DNA of 64,000 bases, taken from NCBI RefSeq assembly GCF_010727605.1, contig NZ_AP022568.1, positions 1,240,001-1,304,000 on the forward strand, given 5' to 3'. Source of the stretch: Mycobacterium simiae (lineage in GTDB: Bacteria; Actinomycetota; Actinomycetes; Mycobacteriales; Mycobacteriaceae). The translations under genes and the position numbers were made by a program. Each line of letters opens with the position of its first letter. The first letter of the stretch is position 1. The notes beneath the pieces are model-generated. The model had not been told where the DNA came from, made no database searches, and worked only from the letters and a program-made list of their open reading frames with translations. Positions 63,475-64,000 of the stretch are shown one piece after another.

Positions 63475-63624
63475 CTACGTATGTCTCCGATCCACGGACG
63501 CGTCAGTCGCGGCGGCGCGATGCTTAGCACCGGCCGCCGGTACGGCGGCGGCGTTGGCGGTGTGGAGGGTGCCCGCAGTCAGCGCGGCGTCAGCCACGGC
63601 GAGTCCGAACGTGTCGTTGATCAT
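63475..63624 (-). CDS. whiB7 leader peptide (uORF)
   Basis: A 49-residue peptide MINDTFGLAVADAALTAGT, ending DASVDRRHT, preceded by the strong AGGAGGTGACCGCG. Its stop lies 23 bp before the attenuator stem. Its position in the leader matches the known whiB7 uORF, whose slow translation under ribosome stress would allow read-through. The peptide itself is probably of little importance. Confidence 0.75.
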   Translation of the reverse strand: MINDTFGLAVADAALTAGTLHTANAAAVPAAGAKHRAAATDASVDRRHT

Positions 63625-63670
63625 CGCGGTCACCTCCTCTTGAGCACTCGACAGCGTAAACGCGATTCCG

Positions 63671-63707
63671 AGGGTAGATGTTAGCAGCCGAAACTGACAA
63701 CCGATTT
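63671..63707 (-). promoter_or_regulatory. whiB7 promoter with AT-rich autoactivation site
   Basis: On the minus strand AAAAT-CGG (about 63701-63708) lies directly before the -35 TTGTCA (63695-63700), with an 18-nt spacer to TACCCT (63671-63676). An AT-rich stretch just upstream of -35 is the WhiB7 AT-hook target. Confidence 0.55.
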
Positions 63708-63727
63708 TCTGACCTGCGCGTTCGGGC

Positions 63728-64000
63728 CTATCGGTCGCGTACCAATTGCAGCACATCGGCCCCGTACTGCTCGAGCTTGCGCGCGCCGATGCCCGGAATC
63801 GCGATCAGGGCGGTCTCGTCGTCGGGCAGCAGTTCAGCGATCGCGATCAGGGTGTTGTCGGTGAACACGACGTACGCGGGCACCTTCTGTTCCTTGGCGA
63901 CGTCCAGCCGCCACTCCTTGAGCCGCAACAACAGCTTTTCGTCGATGTCGGCGCTGCATGTCTCGCAACGCCGCAGCATGACGGCCGCCGGGGTGGTCAG
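63728..64000 (-). CDS. uvrD2: UvrD2 helicase, C-terminal part with HRDC domain (5' truncated by window)
   Basis: The last 90 codons; the frame is open to the right edge. Cys residues in [13 protein letters not shown] are part of the tetracysteine motif of mycobacterial UvrD2. The final HRDC domain reads [20 protein letters not shown], then [17 protein letters not shown] and [13 protein letters not shown]. UvrD2 is an essential superfamily 1 DNA helicase in mycobacteria, Ku-independent in its activity via this region. It is followed by the whiB7 promoter region. Confidence 0.9.
   Translation of the reverse strand: MTTPAAVMLRRCETCSADIDEKLLLRLKEWRLDVAKEQKVPAYVVFTDNTLIAIAELLPDDETALIAIPGIGARKLEQYGADVLQLVRDR

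Noticed and set aside
1..64000. CRISPR array or prophage
   Set aside because: No regularly spaced short repeats, cas genes, capsid, terminase or intact integrase were seen.

Overview
The window is high-GC actinobacterial DNA from a Mycobacterium, most likely a slow-growing non-tuberculous species. The evidence is a PPE-family protein with a PPE-PPW type C-terminus, a WhiB7 gene with its leader, and a block at 54.3-64.0 kb with the order UPF0182, PDZ-Lon protease, DUF2342, C39-like lipoprotein, TOMM-type protein, ABC1 kinase, whiB7, uvrD2. That order matches, from memory, the Rv3193c-Rv3198c region of M. tuberculosis. No intact transposase, integrase or CRISPR array was seen.

Layout. (1) 0-7.1 kb: a tightly overlapping plus-strand operon for nucleotide-activated heptose and its transfer: a GT2/GmhB fusion, two GT9 heptosyltransferase-like enzymes, GmhA, bifunctional HldE, an SDR and a UDP-glucose-6-dehydrogenase-like enzyme. 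(2) 7.1-31.2 kb: a stress and metabolism region with a flavodoxin-like reductase, TPP enzyme, UdgX, hemerythrin, CaiB/EchA pair, diguanylate cyclase, GlgX, Zn-alcohol dehydrogenase, two ANTAR proteins, a MerR/Hsp20 pair and an OFA transporter with its tiny partner. At least five genes here have SigF-like promoters (GTTT/GTTC-N15-16-GGGTA). (3) 31.4-45.2 kb: a minus-strand secondary-metabolite region around a 2,971-residue NRPS (C-A-T-E-C-A-T-R), with a formyltransferase behind an IdeR-like iron box, a DHA2-type exporter, a DUF3060 exported protein, an alpha/beta-hydrolase-LuxR fusion and a methyltransferase. The two A domains share a 951-bp almost perfect direct repeat. (4) 45-50.6 kb: GPx, two unknown small genes, a His-rich PPE gene with a Zur-like palindrome upstream, small hypotheticals, an antitoxin remnant and initiator tRNA-fMet. 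(5) 50.6-54.3 kb: a cupin/nitroreductase/HD/HD operon divergent from a GlxA-type regulator. (6) 54.3-64 kb: the conserved core block ending in the whiB7 attenuator leader and the uvrD2 3' end.

Broken genes: a frameshifted NDH-2-like flavoprotein (extra G at about 24.13 kb), a decayed TetR-like regulator at 13.5 kb, an XRE antitoxin remnant at 49.7 kb, and a PknH-like sensor gene lacking a normal start codon at its Shine-Dalgarno. All calls are from reading the sequence; no database search was run.
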